A DNA stretch of 64,000 nucleotides from Streptomyces echinatus. Its GTDB lineage: Bacteria > Actinomycetota > Actinomycetes > Streptomycetales > Streptomycetaceae. The notes beneath the pieces are model-generated. The model did no database searches. It was not told where the DNA came from and worked only from the letters and a program-made list of their open reading frames with translations. Below, one piece after another: positions 63,624 through 64,000 of this stretch; position 1 is the stretch's first letter, and the number at the start of each line of letters is the position of its first letter. A program made the translations under genes and the position numbers. Where the stretch lies: the NCBI RefSeq assembly GCF_014203595.1, contig NZ_JACHJK010000002.1, positions 310,001 through 374,000 on the forward strand, given 5' to 3'.

Positions 63624-63629
63624 GGTGGA

Positions 63630-64000
63630 TCAACCTGTCGACACCGACTGCTCCGCGGGGAGTCGGCCGTAAATGCGTTCCGGAGTCAGCGGCAGCGCAC
63701 GGTAGCGGACGCCCGTGGCGTCGTGGACCGCGTTCGCCAGCGCGGGGGCCACCGGGTTGATGCAGCACTCCGCCATTCCCTTGGCCCGCAGGGGCCCGAC
63801 CGAGTCCGCCGAGCCCACCAGGAGCACCTCGGTGGGCGGTATGTCGGCGTAGGTGGGGATGCGGTAGTTCCGTAGGTTCGGGTTGACCATGACGCCGTTG
63901 TCGTCGACCTGGTAGTTCTCGGTCAGCGCGAAGCCGATGCCCTGGGCGACCCCGCCCTCGATCTGTCCCCGGACCTGCGCCGGGTTGATGATCACTCCGG
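63630..64000 (-). CDS. Molybdopterin-dependent oxidoreductase, xanthine dehydrogenase family (C-terminal part)
   Basis: Only the last 123 residues lie in the window; the 5' end is beyond position 64000. INPAQVRGQIEGGVAQGIGFALTE and PPTEVLLV...GPLRAKGMAECCINPVAPALANAVHDATG are the conserved C-terminus of large molybdopterin-binding subunits, where GMAE-type residues contain the catalytic glutamate (usual form GVGE). These enzymes hydroxylate aldehydes, purines or other heterocycles. It is co-transcribed with the double-ABM membrane protein gene and may belong to the same oxidative pathway as the GMC and dioxygenase-like proteins. Confidence 0.85.
   Translation of the reverse strand, partial: GVIINPAQVRGQIEGGVAQGIGFALTENYQVDDNGVMVNPNLRNYRIPTYADIPPTEVLLVGSADSVGPLRAKGMAECCINPVAPALANAVHDATGVRYRALPLTPERIYGRLPAEQSVSTG

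Overview
The window is a 64 kb piece of a Streptomyces-type chromosome. It has very high GC with G/C-rich third codon positions, many GTG and some TTG starts, secreted proteins with Tat/Sec-like leaders, F420-type and P450 enzymes, CbtAB, SpoIIE-type phosphatases and long GC hairpin terminators between convergent genes. I see no insertion sequence, CRISPR array, rRNA or replication origin. The organism name is an inference from gene style, not from a marker gene.

Layout. 0.1-3.4 kb: secreted proteins (unknown, endonuclease/exonuclease/phosphatase-like, trypsin-like). 3.5-5.8 kb: copper P-type ATPase with CsoR-like sites. 6.0-13.6 kb: a vitamin B12/cobalt regulon with three cobalamin riboswitches, in front of metE, cbtBA and a [2Fe-2S] thioredoxin-fold protein, plus a histidine-phosphatase-fold protein without its catalytic histidines. 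A 3-hydroxyisobutyryl-CoA hydrolase gene and the frameshifted stump of an acyl-CoA dehydrogenase sit inside this block. 13.7-15.1 kb: small secreted protein and a phosphotransferase. 15.4-18.9 kb: a four-gene operon with 4-bp overlaps (ABM monooxygenase, NAD(P) dehydrogenase, amidohydrolase, P450) that looks like a small biosynthetic or catabolic unit. 19.1-21.2 kb: PAS-PAS-GAF-SpoIIE phosphatase. 21.6-24.3 kb: TetR regulator divergent from a 14-TM MFS pump, with an operator array between them. 24.5-27.6 kb: beta-phosphoglucomutase-like HAD plus GH65 phosphorylase. 27.8-30.3 kb: lactate 2-monooxygenase and PucR regulator. 30.4-36.8 kb: PAS-LuxR regulator divergent from an ATP-grasp / glucan-dikinase-like / MFS operon. 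36.9-46.1 kb: mostly secreted or stand-alone enzymes (PI-PLC, LLM oxidoreductase, M28 aminopeptidase, desaturase, MsrA, dipeptidase-discoidin fusion, S8 protease).

46.4-47.6 kb is the most unusual stretch. A protein that resembles an actinobacteriophage protein is followed by about 400 bp of tRNA-like sequence. In two modules the T-arm and 3' acceptor strand lie upstream of the 5' acceptor strand and D-arm. Both acceptor stems pair over all 7 positions across an 8-9 nt loop, and the outer flanks pair with each other. This is the layout of circularly permuted tRNA genes, and it is my main candidate for an undescribed system. No anticodon can be assigned, so function is open.

47.6-57.9 kb: a second PAS-PAS-GAF-SpoIIE phosphatase, a cyclase-family hydrolase, a GAF-GAF-SpoIIE-HATPase fusion and a CUT2-type sugar ABC importer. 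57.9-64.0 kb: an oxidative cluster on the minus strand (alpha-dioxygenase-like heme protein, GMC oxidoreductase, small membrane protein, double-ABM membrane protein, truncated molybdopterin oxidoreductase). Four genes appear to be leaderless, with a -10-like hexamer ending exactly 7 nt before the start codon.
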